Shown here: positions 24,301 to 37,500 of the stretch, one piece after another
Layout: every line of letters begins with the position of its first letter
How positions within the stretch are numbered: position 1 is the first letter of the stretch
Assembly (NCBI GenBank): GCA_018857735.1
Contig: JABMCL010001430.1
Coordinates: 27,501 to 91,500 of the forward strand
Direction: 5' to 3'
Source of the DNA: Alviniconcha marisindica
Lineage: Eukaryota > Mollusca > Gastropoda > Provannidae
DNA length: 64,000 nucleotides
Program-made: the position numbers and the translations under genes
The notes under the pieces: model-generated
The model's input: only the letters and a program-made list of their open reading frames with translations
What the model was told of the DNA's origin: nothing
Database searches by the model: none

Positions 24301-27300
24301 GGGATGGTACGGCAGGGGGTGGGGAGGAGGGTATGAGGGCTGGTAGTGGTACGGCAGGGGGGGGGGGGGGGTATGAGGGCTGGTAGTGGTACGGCAGGGG
24401 TGGGCAGGAGGAGTTATGAGGGCTGGTAGTGGTACAGTGGGGGAGGGGGGGAGGGGGGTATGAGGGCTGGTAGTGGTATGGCAGGGGGCAGGGGACAGGG
24501 AGGGTATGAGGGGTGATGATGGTATGGCTGGGAGGGGGGGGGGGGGAGGGGTATGAAGGGTGGTGGTTGTATGGCAAGGGTTGGGGGGGGGGGGAGGGGG
24601 GGGGGGGGAGCATACATAACATGTAACTAACATAGTTATCTTATCACAGTTCTGGTGAGAGTCCTGTAAACAAAGTTAGCTTTAACTGCTTTTGTTTACT
24701 AAGCTCATTCCACTGAATCCGAGTACTGACTGCTCTTCGAAAATTAACCCAGTTACACCAACACCAGAATCTAGGCAGAGCGCAGCTGAGCTGCCACTGG
24801 CTTGCGCCCATGAAACCAGATTTAACGAAAAGCATCACTGTTTACCCTGGACACAGCTTGCGGGATAAGCTCCCATCGATCCCACAAAGTGGCCGGTGAA
24901 CCAAACCCAGAGAAAGACCCTAGGAAAATCTATAATTCTCTGGAGTCAGGTGTTGTTCACTCTCACCTTCTATTAACAACAGCTGTTGCACACACTGAAA
25001 AGATGGCCCAGCCAAGTGAGGGAGGTGTGGCTTTACGGTTAAGACACCTGATGCAAGATCCCAGTGGGGGGTGTGGGTAAAGGATGCAGAAAAGTGAGGA
25101 AAGGGATGCGGGGCGAAAGGGGGCTGGGGGTAAGAGTTCAAAAATCAGGAGACAGAGACCAAGAGCCAGCTGACCAAGCTGGTGAGAGCAAAAACTGTGT
25201 GTGGGGGGTTCAAAGTGAACACTGTGCGCATGGTGAAAACTGGAACTCATAAGACAAAGAGGCTGTGTGCATGGTGAAAACTGGAACTCATAAAACAAAG
25301 AGGCTGTGTGCATTGTGAAAACTGGAACTCATAAGACAAAGAGACAAAGGCCCAATGGATCATGTCAGTGAGGGAACACGCTGCGTACATGGTGTAAAAG
25401 ACAAAGAGACAAAGGCCCAATGGATCAGGTCAGTGATTCAGCTCAGACAAACCAATGTCTTCCGCTGTGTGAAGCGCATCTGGCAGACTGTTCCAGAGGG
25501 TGGGGGTCGCACTGTGGAATGACCAAGCGCCCAAGCAGTTTTTTTATTGTTTGAGACAAATGACACACTACCTGAGTGTGCATGCACATTACAGTATTAC
25601 ACTTATGACCCCCTCCCCCCCCCCCTCCCCCCCCAACCAAATGTTGCCCTGTCTAAAATAGGAGATATTCCATCACAGCTTTCAGAGGCAATTCAAAAAC
25701 CCGAAAGCCCGACTGTCAAAACAGGTTTCCCCAGGGAAGCCGGCCCAAGTTTCCCATGAGAAACAAATACCAAAGACAGTACAGAAAGGGAGACAAGAAG
25801 ACTCAGCTCCTGAGCTACAAAGGTGCTGAACTGTCCGTGGGGATGTTAAAGCTTGCGTCAGATTTTGAGACTGGTGAAGAAATGAGACGCAGTGTCATGT
25901 GGGTCAAGCTCAGCCAGTGATGGTACCTCGTCCTGAAGCTCTTTTACTTTGCTCCTCAGCGCCTGGTTCTCGTTCCTCAGCTGCTGGTTTTCTGAGTTGA
26001 ACTCTTTGACTTGGGCCTCCAGGGATGTCAGATACTGCAAGAATGTATCACACATGTACGTGAGCGTGCGCACCCACACACACACCCACACACACATGCA
26101 CATGTATACAAACACGTACACACACACACACACACACACGCATGCAATCACGCACACACACACACACACACACACATGTATACAAACACATGTACACAGG
26201 CACACACGCATGCAATCACATATGCACACACACACACACACATTACTTCACATTTGGCGAGCACAGTACACATCTCTCTTTACGTTTTCTTTTCCAACCA
26301 TGTATATACATACATTGTTTTGTGTGCACCATGTACAAGTTCATCATAGTGAATGTGTGTATGCTTGCTCTGAACGCCATGCCTCATTCCATCTGTATTT
26401 TCATGACACACAGCAATAAAGGCAGGCTAAAAATAAATTGAATTGGCAACCAATGCCATAGCAATGCGGATTAGACAGTTCATTCTTAACACTGGGGGTC
26501 TGGGAGGGCTATCCAAGACTGCTACACCAGTCAATCAGCAATCTGGAGGTGGCTCAAACCTAATGAATACCAAACGCTTGAGGCAGGCTGTGGTCGTAAA
26601 AAATGTACGTTCTGACTGGCTCAAAAACAGACGTCTGTTGTAAAAACAAAAACAAACTCTGTACCTCTTTCTTTCGCTTCCGGGACAAACTGGCTGACTC
26701 TCTGTTCTTGATCATCCGTTGCTGTCGTTTGGACTTCGTCTGAAATGATACATCATCCTGTCTGGTGAAAATATTCATTATACATCAACAACAACAACAA
26801 ATTTATTCCAAAACAAACTTGAAGGCCAACGTTCTGAAGCAAGATCCAAACACACAAAAGGTTAAACAGAACACCAATTTTAATTAGGTAATACAAAACA
26901 TGCACTATCAGGAAGATGATGTTTGGGGACTCAATTGATCATGTCAGTGAGGGAACACGCTGTGTACATGGTGTAAAAGACAAAGAGACAAAGGCCCAAT
27001 GGATCAGGTCAGTGATTCAGCTCAGACAAACCAATGCCTTCCGCTGTGAGAAGCGCATCTGGCAGACTGTTCCAGAGGGTGGGGGCCACACTGTGGAATG
27101 ACCTAGCGCCCAAGCAGATTTTTTGCTTGTGACAAATGACACTACCTGAGTGTGCATGCACATTACAGTATTACACTTATGACCTTTTTAAAGAAAGAGA
27201 CAGGATGCTACAGAATGACAGTCACGAGGCAGAAGCACAAAGGACCAATGCCATGTTGGTGAGAGGACAGAGCGAGACTGTGTGGGTGAGTGATGTTGAA

Positions 27301-30300
27301 AATCAGGAGACAGAGACCAAGAGCCAGCTGACCTAGCTGGTGAGAGCAAAAACTGTGTGTGAGGGGTTCAAAGAGAACACTGTGCGCATGGGATAAAATT
27401 GGAACTAATAAGACAAAGAGACAAAGACCCAACTGACCATGTCAGTGAGAGAACACGTTGTGCACATGGTGTAAAACGGGAACTCGCAAGACAAAGAGAC
27501 AAAGGCCTAACTGACCATGTCAGTGAGAGAACACACTGTGTCCATGGTGTAATACTAGAACTCACATGACAAAGAGACAAAGGCCCAACTGACCGTGTCA
27601 GTGAGAGAACACATTGTGTACATGGTGTAAAACTAGAACTCACATGACAAAGAGACAAAGGCCCAAAATGACCATGTCAGTGAGAGAACACATTGTGTAC
27701 ATGGTGTAAAACTAGAACTCACATGAGAAAGAGACAAAGGCCCAAAATGACCATGTCAGTGACAGAACACATTGTGTGCATGGTGTAAAACTAGAATTGA
27801 CATGACAAAGAGACAAAGGCCCAACTGACCGTGTCGGTGAGAGAACACACTGTGCACATGGTGTAAAAGACAAAGAGAGAAAGGCCCAACTGACCGTGTC
27901 GGTGAGAGAACACACTGTGCACATGGTGTAAAAGACAAAGAGACAAAGGCCCAACTGACCATGTCGGTGAGAGGATGAGAGACCTTGCAGGAGGTGGTGA
28001 GTCCCGCTGCTGCTGAGGTGGTGACAGTGGTAGCCGTGGTGATGTCCGATGGGTCTGAGGCAGGTGGCTGGAAGCGCAGAGCTCCAGATGCCGTCAGCTT
28101 GGCAAACTCCTCTGGCGTCAGCAACAGCTTTTTGGCACCGGCTGGAATAGGGTGAGATACATGTATAGTCACAATAACAGCTTCTCTCTAGTAAAAGCCT
28201 TTGTTTGTATACTGCTCCTGTATTTTAGACAATCTTGATTACATCTTGGCTACACTGATTACTTAGTTACTTAGAGTCTAAGGAAAAAGAAATGCAACAA
28301 AGCTGACAGCTAGTGTTCTGAAACAAGACTGAAACACACACAAAAGTTAACAAGAACACTTGTTTAAATTAGACAATACAAAACAAACCAACCTTATATT
28401 TTGTATTGTCTAATTTTTAAAAAAGAATTTCTTTTTAACCATTATGTGTTTTCATACTCTTTTTTTTCTACTCAAATACGTCAAAACACACACAAAAGTT
28501 AACAAGAACACTTGTTTAAATTAGACAATACAAAACAAACATACATTATATTTTGTATTGTTTAAAAAAAAAATTAAAGAACTTTTTAACCATTACGTGT
28601 TTTTATACTCTCTTATTTTTCGATTCAAATACATCAAAATTACCTGGTTTGACAGAGACCGGTTTCGGTCCCATCTTAGGAACCACCTGACCCACAGCCA
28701 GGTTCGACCCTCTGTTCACAGACACCGGCACGGCCGTCACTATGCTCCCTGACATGTTCGTCGCCATGGACGAGGTTACCCCGTTGGGCTTGGGGCGAAT
28801 CTGAATCTTCTGGTTCAGGATGGAGTTCAGCTGAACTGGCACAGACGGCAAAGACGTTGAAAATGATGTGGGCGACAGCGTGAGAGATGAGGATGACGGT
28901 GCCATGGTGGCCGATGAGGATGAGCTGGGAGGCAGGATGCTCCCTGGGAACTGCGAGAGGTCAGAGGGCAGTGCCAGGTGGCTGGCGAGGTCGCTTCCTT
29001 CATCCTGCGGGATGAAGATGAGGGTCTGCCCCGCGGGGGAGCTTGGAGAGAGGGAGCTGACGGACAGGGAGTCGGGGAGGAGGGAGTCGGAGGAGAGGGA
29101 GCTGGAGGACAGGGAGTCAGGGGGGAGGGGGGAGGGGGACATCTCGTAGGCAGAGGTGTGGTGCAGGGGGGAGGTGGCAGCAATGTTCGTGGTGCTGGTG
29201 TCCCACGGGAGGCAGTTTTCTCTTTTCACCACAGCATTCATAAACGCATCCTGACCCTGCAACCATGGGGGGAAAGATCATTCAACTGAAATGGTGACAG
29301 TGCAATGATAAGTACAGTTTCCATATATATGTGACCCATTCTCACCAATTGAGTCTTAATTCGCAGCTGGCTTACTGGGCTATAGGCAAAAACAGTCAGT
29401 GGGGGTTTACCTGGGTGCTTTCATATTTTTTGCGAAATTAAAGTCTATAAGCATTCAACTTTGGTGTGATTGCACTGATATGCTTTGACATTTTTTGTTT
29501 AACACGTGTGGTTTTTTTAACATACCCGGCATCAATTTTGCTCATTTTAAATTGAGAGCATGGGACTAAAAACATTAATAACAAAATATATTAAAAGTTA
29601 ACTAATGTTGAAATTTCAAGTCTCTTCAGGTGCCCCAATGTTTGATATGTTCCCTGCCAAAAATTGTAAAGACAGGTACATTTAAACCTCCTGCTGCTAA
29701 GGATTAAAGGAAAAAGTACTCAATGCACAGTGAAAACTTTAAAGCTGATTTTCTCAAAATGGCCTCTGCCACACATGCAACCTTCAAAGACACATCACAT
29801 CTACATTTTTTGGAGGAGAAATGTGATCTAAATATCAAATAATGAGCAGAACCTGTGGAGTTGAGACATGTAGATATGTCATTTCGTTTGAATGGGTCAC
29901 ATAAAGACATATATATATATATATATATATATCAAACAATGAAGATGTGTCTTAACTCCCCAACTTAGAACTCACAGTAGGATCCAGAGGCTGCATAAAT
30001 TCATGTCTCCTCTGCAGAGAACCCACAGCTGTCAAAGATTCTCTCCATGTCAGAAAATAGCCTTGCATGCTTTGCCTAGTGCCAGGAATCCTGCCATTCT
30101 GTTGCCCTCCTGGTTCATTCAACACCACTTTCTCAAATCCTCTGTGAATATAGTGATGTGTGATGTTGCTGAGAAGTATGTTAAACATTTACTTGTGATA
30201 TGAACTGTACTTCACCCCGATATGACCTATGTGGTTAACTGGGAATAAAATAAAATAAGAGCCACAGTGTGTGCGTGTGTGTGTATGTGTGTGTGCGCGT

Positions 30301-30711
30301 GCGCGCGTGTGCATGTGTGCGTGCATGCTGCTTGTGCAGTTTGTAAAGCATTCAAACCACTCACCGACACGTATCCCTCGGAGCTGCATTCTGAGGAAGG
30401 GGAGGATGGGGCTTCCTGTTTCACTTGCACTGCGCCCACCCCCAAGTTGACACCTGTCCAACACACGACCGACAACTGTTGTATCAATTCTGCATGCTCT
30501 CTGCTCTGCCAACTGAGCTGTCCGATCCTGGAGGCTACAACTGTACAAGTACAAGAAGCTACCACACAATGACAGGGTTTGTGTTGACCAGTCATTTCCA
30601 GCATTTTACCAGCTAATATCAGCATTTACCAGAAACAAAATCAGCAATCAGTCAGATGTGCTGGTTGTGATTTTATTTGACCAGTTCTCAAAAAAATGAG
30701 TTTTAACATAG

Positions 30712-30754
<43 letters not shown>

Positions 30755-31543
30755 TGGGTGCTAAGAGTGTGTGTGTGTTGGTATGTGTGTCACTGTGTGT
30801 GTGTGTATGTTCTAGACAGGAAAGGGAGCTGGTGTTTGCCATATATATATATATATATATAGTACAGCTATAGAAGTAGCATGGGCAGCCGTGCATCTGA
30901 CCGGTTTCCCATGAACCCCTTTCACCACCTTGTAGACACCATGCTGGTTTGTTCAATATCTGCTGTGATCACTGCAATGAGCCGTGACAACAGCATTTCT
31001 ACCCTGAACTAATAAATGCATGAGCCATTCAGGCCAAAAAGGCCAGTCAATGCCCAATAGGTCCCAGCTGGCACAGCAGCAATGCCCCACAGGTTGGGGG
31101 GGGGGGGGGGGGGGGGGGGGGGTATGGGAGGAAGTACAAGAGGGTGAAACCCTCTGGCCGGCAATGACATCCATGATTTACATTTCTTCTCTGAGCATAA
31201 AAATTGATAAAAACGAAAACCTCCTTTGTCATTACAGTGTGAACTAAACACATTACACGTGTACATATTTGCAAGCAGTCTTCCAGAGTTCTTGTTTCCC
31301 TCTCTCCGTATCTGTTCTGTTCAAAAGGCTGTACTAACTACCATGATGCTGTCTCGCTCAACACCACACACAAGTTAATCTAAGCCTGTAAGTCACCCTA
31401 AGTAATAATAATAATAATGTACATTTATCATGCGCTCATCAATGCCCTGAGTGCTCACGTGATAAATATTAACCTAAATTCAATATTCTACACTCAAGTA
31501 GAGCACAGTCCTACCAGAACAATTTACATAAGGTATTATATGG

Positions 31544-31586
<43 letters not shown>

Positions 31587-34500
31587 CAAGTACCAGCTTG
31601 GGTGGCATGGTCAGGGTCCAGTGGTCTTTACAAACCATTATCAAGGCCGTCCAATTCCAATGCCTGGTTCATAACATTAATAGAATAATTAATGACGCTT
31701 TTACCCAAAATCTATGGTGCACATGTTGAAAACAAATGAAATGTTCTGATTCACTGAACATTTCCGATTGATAACAGATTGATTACTGATGCATTCACCC
31801 AAAATCTAGACAGAAGTTTCAGTACACAAGCACAAAATTAATGAAACAGTTGGACACACTTTTTCTGGATCTAGACAGTTTCAGTACACAAGCAGAAAAC
31901 TAATGAAACAGTTGGACACACTTTTTCTGGATCTAGACAGTTTCAGTACACAAGCAGAAAACTAATGAAACAGTTGGACACACTTTTTCTGGATCTAGAC
32001 AGTTTCAGTACACAAGCAGAAAACTAATGAAACAGTTGGATACACTTCTGCTGGATCTAGACAGAAGTTTTAGTACACAAGCAGAAAACTAATGAAACAG
32101 TTGGATACACTTCTGCTGGATCTAGACAGAAGTTTTAGTAAACAAGCAGAAAATATAAATGAAACATGTTGATATACTCCAGTTAAAAACTTGCCCCATA
32201 ATCAGTTATCCCCTCATAGTTCATCAACACACTGGGGACTCTGCATATCAGCATATTTCATGAACTCACCACTGTCGGAGCTGTCACTGTGGTGATGATC
32301 TGCTTGAAATATGTCTGACAGGTCACAGTCGTTCAACATGTACTGGTTCATCTGGTCATTCAACACATACTGGTTCATCTGAAATGAACACAGCCAGAGT
32401 TACTTGAAGAAGTACTGCCTTTACTTAAGTCAAGATCAATCAAATTCTTCATACAATTTCTTCTTCTTTTTCTTTTTAAAGATGAACCTCACCGAAAACT
32501 GTTGGTACCAAACTGTCTTGACTAACAAAGAGTAAGATTACTAAGAACCTCAACCGAAAACTGTTGGTACCAAACTGTCTTGACTAACAAAGAGTAAGAA
32601 CCTCAACTGAAAACTGTTGGTACAAAACTGTCTTGACTAACATTGTATCAAAGAGTAAGACTAAGAGTAAGTAAGTTGGTGTTTTATGCCCAGTCAACCA
32701 GTACGGTTATATCAGGGCAATACAAAGTAAGAACCTCAACCGAAAACTGTTGGTACCAAACTGTCTTGACTAACAAAGAGTAAGGACCTCAACCGAAAAC
32801 TGTTGGTACCAAATTGTCTTGACTACCAAAGAGTAAGAACCTCAAGCAAAAACTGTTGGTACCAAACTGTCTTGACTAACAAAGAGTAAGAACCTCAAGC
32901 GAAAACTGTTGGTACCCAACTGTCTTGATTAACAAAGAGTAACATTCTGATTATCTTTAGTTCCTGATCCATCACTGATGAGCTCAAAAGCAGGGACTGG
33001 CCTATGTCTTTCCAGCTTCTGGATCTACTGATCTAGATACTGAAAACAACAACACTGGCCAGTCTATGTTGAACACTGAGACAGAAGGCTGTGTTGGTAT
33101 GAAGCAGTAGCCAGTACAAAGGACCTATGTATGGATCTGCAGGTTTTCAGTTTTACAACAACAACAACAACAACAAAGCCTGAACATTATTTGAATGATC
33201 TCATGTCCTGTGAATGGTAACCTGCTGCTAATGATGTTTTTGTTGTTGTTGTTGTTGTTTTGTTGTCTTTGTAAACAAAGACTGACCAATAAATGGCAGC
33301 CTGTCATTGATTTTTTTTTTGTTTTTAACACACTAAGACTGTGAATCATGTTTCTGGATTGTTCTCTTATAACTGAATTATTAACCACTCAGTTTACTGT
33401 AACCTTGTCCTTTAAGCCAAAAATCAAAGTATGTCACATACATACATACATGTATGTATAAATATATATATGTACAAACTACAGTATTATGCACCACTCA
33501 AATTCTGTCACAAGCTAGATTTAGTGTTGCCTATAGTTTAAATTGCTATCAAGTATCATCCTGGTGTTAAAATGCACGGTGCATTTTCCAGTTTTGCAGG
33601 TAAAACTACTAAAAGACAAGTACACATGCCACATGGACCTAACTTGATGGTCACAAAAGTCATTGTGCAATTCCAAACTAACCTCCAACACCTTCTACTC
33701 CTTATACTTAGTCACTGTATGCTTATAAATGATTTACCATAAAATGCATCATGTATGATCCATTTTTTCTGTACTTGAGTAAAAATAAAAATAGAATACT
33801 TACTGCTTCAGGATCTGGCGGCAGCTCACCAAAATCCATCGACTGGTCCAAGAAGTCATCATCTGTCTTGAACTCGGACATAAAATCTGAAAAACAGAAA
33901 CAGTGACACAAACCAATCAAAACACAGACAACCAAACCAACACTAAAACACAATACATTCTTGCACCACATGCAGAAGCTGGTCATCCTAGAGTCCAAGG
34001 AGAGATTTTGGAGGAAAAACTTGATAGTGGGGGGATGGGGGTTATGGAGGGGGAGTAAACAGGCAGACATTTGTGAAGTAACTGTGTGTATTTGACCCAT
34101 GATAATACATGCACCCAGTCCAACTGCACATGCATGCAAAATACCCCCATAAGCAATATCACTGCACAGACTCAACTGAAGTGAGAAATTGATAAAATCA
34201 CAAGGGCATGTCTAAGACACAGTCACTGTTATGAGTCACACAATCTCACTTGCTAATTTAGAGAGAGAGAGGGAGAGAGAGAATGTAGAACAATAGTCCA
34301 AGCACGTCCTGGTTTTAAGAAACTTTTAATTCAAATTTTTGCCCATGACCATGTAGGCTTTGTCAAGGTCTGCCTGGTCAGCTGAATTCCTCCATAATAT
34401 ATTATAAAATCAGCATGGAAACTGGCCACTCAGCATGGAAAGTGGCCACTCAGCATGGAAACCTGCATCAGTCACTTGTGATGACAAGCAGGATGACCAG

Positions 34501-37500
34501 TTTCATTCTGTGGGCCAACATCAAAAACTGTGTTGGCTGCAACTAACTTACTAAGGCAGCCAAAAAGAAGGGAGAGGATTTGGAAAAAAATGATGATGAA
34601 TGAACAGGTTGAAAATAGAACCAGGAAGAAATTCCTGGCAGCTGGTAAAGCATGCACGGCAGGCGACAGCTCTGGGTTCCCAACAGATGGGACATCAATT
34701 TCTGTGTCTGCAGTACTGCACTTGGGATACATAATATATGATAATAAAGTAAAGACTGCCTCTATAAACAACACTCAGTGAAGCATTTTACGCTGAATAA
34801 TGAGCAACATCTCCTTAGTGAATCTCAAACAACCTCTTTTTGCTTTTGTTTTAGAATCAGTAAACACTTGCAACTTCCCATTCAACTTGCCACTCAAATT
34901 TAATGGACAGTCATGTTCTAGGACCACAGTTTAACTGTAAGCATGATTTCCAAACCATGGAAACCTAAAGAGGGGTTGTTATCACCTACAGTCTGCCATT
35001 AAAAAATGAAAAACGAAAAAACTGACTGAAGTATCTGTCTATTCTGAGTGTAGACTATTAGAATGACTGCATGCAGTGGCCCACTTTCAGCGACCTGCAA
35101 TGGCTGGGCAGGAATTGTTTCATCCTGATTCAAATCTTTACTGATCAAGATCAAGCTGTCACACAGCACAGATGTGTTTATGGCTACTGAACTTGAAAGA
35201 TTAGTCAGCATTTGAATGTCTTTTATTGTACTACATGTCTTACTTTAATGACTGCGGGTCACAAAAGGTGGGGGGGTCAAACAAACAGCCATGATGGACA
35301 AACTGCAAGATGCAGCTCGATATATGAACTGGCAACAACAGGCTTTGAAATAGATTTTTTCACTGTGCACTTGGTGTGTGTGTGTGTGTGTGTGTGTGAA
35401 TGTGATGGTGCGTGCGTGTGTGTGTGTGTGTGTGTGTGTGCGTGCGTGCGTGCATGTGTTTGTGAGTGCATTTGTGAGTTTATTACAATATTAGTAGGAC
35501 TAGTAGTTTTTTCAACTACATTGGAACCTCTGATGACTGACCACCCTGATGACAGACCATGAGAGCCTGTGCAGCTTGTAAACTGTATAGCCTACCTGTA
35601 TAGAGCTGAGTCTGCACTGCAGTGTCATGGGCCAAATAAAGCATTTACTTCAACCATCTCCCTGTCTACCCCTCTCCCCATACTCAAATTACAACCAATT
35701 ACCCCTATCTCTCCTCCCCTTTGCAAGCTTGTATCCATCCAGTTACTTCAACTGTTTCTCTCTCTAACCACCACCCCCCATACTCAAATTACAATCAATT
35801 GCCCCTATCTCTCCTCCCCTTTGCAAGTTTGTATCCATCCAGTTACTTCAACGGTCTCCCTGTCTACCCCCCACCCCCACCTCCTCCCCAGTTCACACCA
35901 CCCTCACCATACTTTATTTATAATCAATTGCCCCTCTCTCATTACCATTGTGCTTCAACTGTCTCCCCCCACCCACCCCACACTCCCTGCATGCTTTCCT
36001 GCACCCTCCTCCAAGGAAGGAAGGAGGTTGTGGTAAACCAGTGCTTGGAGTTCCCCCCCCCCCCCCTCCCAACCCAAGGGTCCTCTGATTACAATCAATG
36101 GCCTCTAGTCTATCTGAGTATTTCTCTTCCTTTTCCCCAGCCCATTTTCATAACCACATGATCTCCTTCTCATCCAGGCCACAGTGTAATGTATGCAAGC
36201 CTTCATGGTACAGTGAAACCCTTGCTTAAAGGCATCCCTGTTAATAATTGGATTTTGATGTCTTGCCAAGTGCACAGGGTCACTTCAGGACAGTCAAATT
36301 AGCCGATGAGAGACCACACTGATGATGGACCACCCTGATGAGAGACCACCCTGGTGGCTGATGACAGACCACCCTAAAAAAAATATTTAAAAAAAGTAGG
36401 CAGAGGGTTTGGAACAAAAGCAGGTGAATGGACTTGGAAGGTAGAATTAGAAATTAGGACAGAGAAGAAATTCCTGGCAGTGGGCAAAGTATGCTTGATA
36501 GATATTATTTTTCTGACCTACTCCAGGATTTAAAAGGGAGAATATTTGTCAGCTCTGGGTTCTCAACAGAGTGGACCTTAATTTCTGCACGACCTGCAGC
36601 ACCCCACTGTGTGGGAGTTAAAACCATAATAAAAGAGGGGTCCCACAGTATTTCACTCAGCTCTGAGACAAAACATAATAATACCCAGTGACACCTTGCA
36701 GTCAGGCAGAGCTGTAAGTGTAAAGTAAGTTACCAAGCATTCAACTACAATACAATCTATCTGGGAAGGGGGGGGAAAAAACACCTATGCACAGCATTGA
36801 TTTTCCTCACACAACCTTCCTGTTGCTATTCATTTCATGTGTGTGTGTGTGTAGGGCTGCCTGTCACATGATATTCTTTACTGGTATCTTACTCTTTCAC
36901 TTTGTGCAAGCTGCTGCACATGGTTTGGAAAGTGATGTGTTAATGTCAAAACGCTAAGTTAACGTCAAAATGCAAAACGAAGCTAGGCTTTTAATTTTAC
37001 GCCAAAGTCCATGATTACGCTGACTCTAAAATTGTATTGCTGCTGGTCAGTTAGTGACGTGAGTTTCAGTTGGAAACATCTGGACCATCAACCACAAAGT
37101 CAAAGGGTTCTGCATTCCATAATGTTCTCAACTCTGCCAATTTAAATAATAATATTAATAAAAATAATAAACATTTTCTGAAAGTGAAACCTAAACTCTT
37201 TCACAAGCCACAATATGTTTCACTGGGAAAGTGGTGGATGAGAGCTTAAGAAGGCAGTGACTCCCCCCCCCCCCCCCCCCTGGATATGCCACCAACTCCC
37301 TAAATATATCCTAAAGGAGTGGTCATCAGAGATTCAGACACAAACCTCAAAACTGGGGTTAAACTGAGACCAGAGGGTTAGTTAGTTCTTGGATTCTGAA
37401 GTCCCATTAAATGCACAGGGGCACCTCAGGACAAATCACACATTCAAATTCTTTTACACCAGTTTTTCAAAACACAAGTCACTAAATCGTAATTTTATTA

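Noticed and set aside
23884..24633. Pro-rich 200-250 codon frames on the minus strand
   Set aside because: Low-complexity C-rich complement of a G-rich array; no protein features beyond poly-Pro.
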